This document shows, piece after piece, positions 5,892 through 5,986 of a DNA stretch of 5,986 nt; position 1 is the first letter of the stretch, and the number at the start of each line of letters is the position of its first letter. A model generated the notes under the pieces. That model ran no database searches, was not told the DNA's origin, and saw nothing but the letters and a program-made list of their open reading frames with translations. The DNA comes from Chloroflexota bacterium (lineage in GTDB: Bacteria > Chloroflexota > Limnocylindria > Limnocylindrales > CSP1-4): the NCBI GenBank assembly GCA_029858845.1, contig JAOUEG010000124.1, positions 1-5,986 of the forward strand, given 5' to 3'. Made by a program: the position numbers and the translations under genes.

Positions 5892-5986
5892 TCAGTTGAC
5901 GTAGTGACCGTTCCGACGCGGGCAGATATGGCCGCGCGGGTCCAGCGGGGCACCACAGAGCGGGCAGGGGAGCCGCCCGGATGCCA
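5892..5986 (-). CDS. DUF3090-family protein, C-terminal 30 residues (5' part outside window)
   Basis: Only the tail is inside the window: it reads GRLPCPLCGAPLDPRGHICP, then RRNGHYVN and a TGA stop. This Cys-rich ending, with a CX2C pair followed by an HIC, is characteristic of DUF3090 proteins (TIGR03847, MSMEG_4194 type), and probably binds a metal ion. The family is of unknown function and is one member of the actinobacterial trio that includes the SCO1664-type kinase encoded ten bases downstream. Synteny therefore supports the assignment despite the short visible part. The third trio member, a histidine-phosphatase or phosphomutase-like protein, would be expected above base 5986. Confidence 0.82.
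   Translation of the reverse strand, partial: ASGRLPCPLCGAPLDPRGHICPRRNGHYVN

Noticed and set aside
5882..5956. Upstream ATG at 5956 for the SCO1664-family gene
   Set aside because: The 25 extra residues overlap the DUF3090 coding tail in another frame and look like no known family N-terminus; the ATG at 5881 gives the usual length.

Overview
The window is GC-rich DNA from a bacterium that is probably either Actinomycetota or a high-GC Chloroflexota lineage. The evidence is the strong GC bias, GTG start use, and a gene pair (DUF3090 protein plus SCO1664-family kinase) described mainly from Actinobacteria. The phylum cannot be settled from the sequence alone. All seven genes I can support lie on the minus strand, so transcription runs from high to low coordinates. 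The long plus-strand open frames are antisense shadows of GC-rich genes.

Region 5986 to 1891 is a tightly packed, probably single operon. It enters the window with the last 30 codons of a DUF3090-family gene. Ten bases later comes a 266-residue SCO1664-family protein, a predicted small-molecule kinase of the phosphatidylinositol-kinase-like fold. Its stop overlaps by one base (TGATG) the start of a 539-residue FAD-dependent oxidase of the alkyldihydroxyacetonephosphate synthase (AGPS) type. That gene overlaps by four bases (ATGA) a 524-residue FGGY carbohydrate kinase. Neither of the last two genes has a good Shine-Dalgarno sequence, so both are probably translationally coupled to the gene before them. 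Two kinases of different folds and a flavin oxidase are thus wired together with part of an uncharacterised actinobacterial three-gene system.

Region 1890 to 1274 holds a short spacer and a 142-residue four-helix membrane protein with a GTG start and a near-perfect AGGAGG ribosome site. A 12-bp perfect GC hairpin follows its stop.

Region 1273 to 738 is a 338-base gap with that hairpin, a tandem repeat and a convincing sigma70-type promoter (TTGACG, 17 bases, GATAGT). A leader of about 187 bases follows, then a 65-residue zinc-ribbon protein.

Region 617 to 1 is a secreted protein with two DUF4397 repeats; its C-terminus lies beyond the window. I see no tRNA, rRNA, CRISPR array, insertion sequence or known riboswitch.
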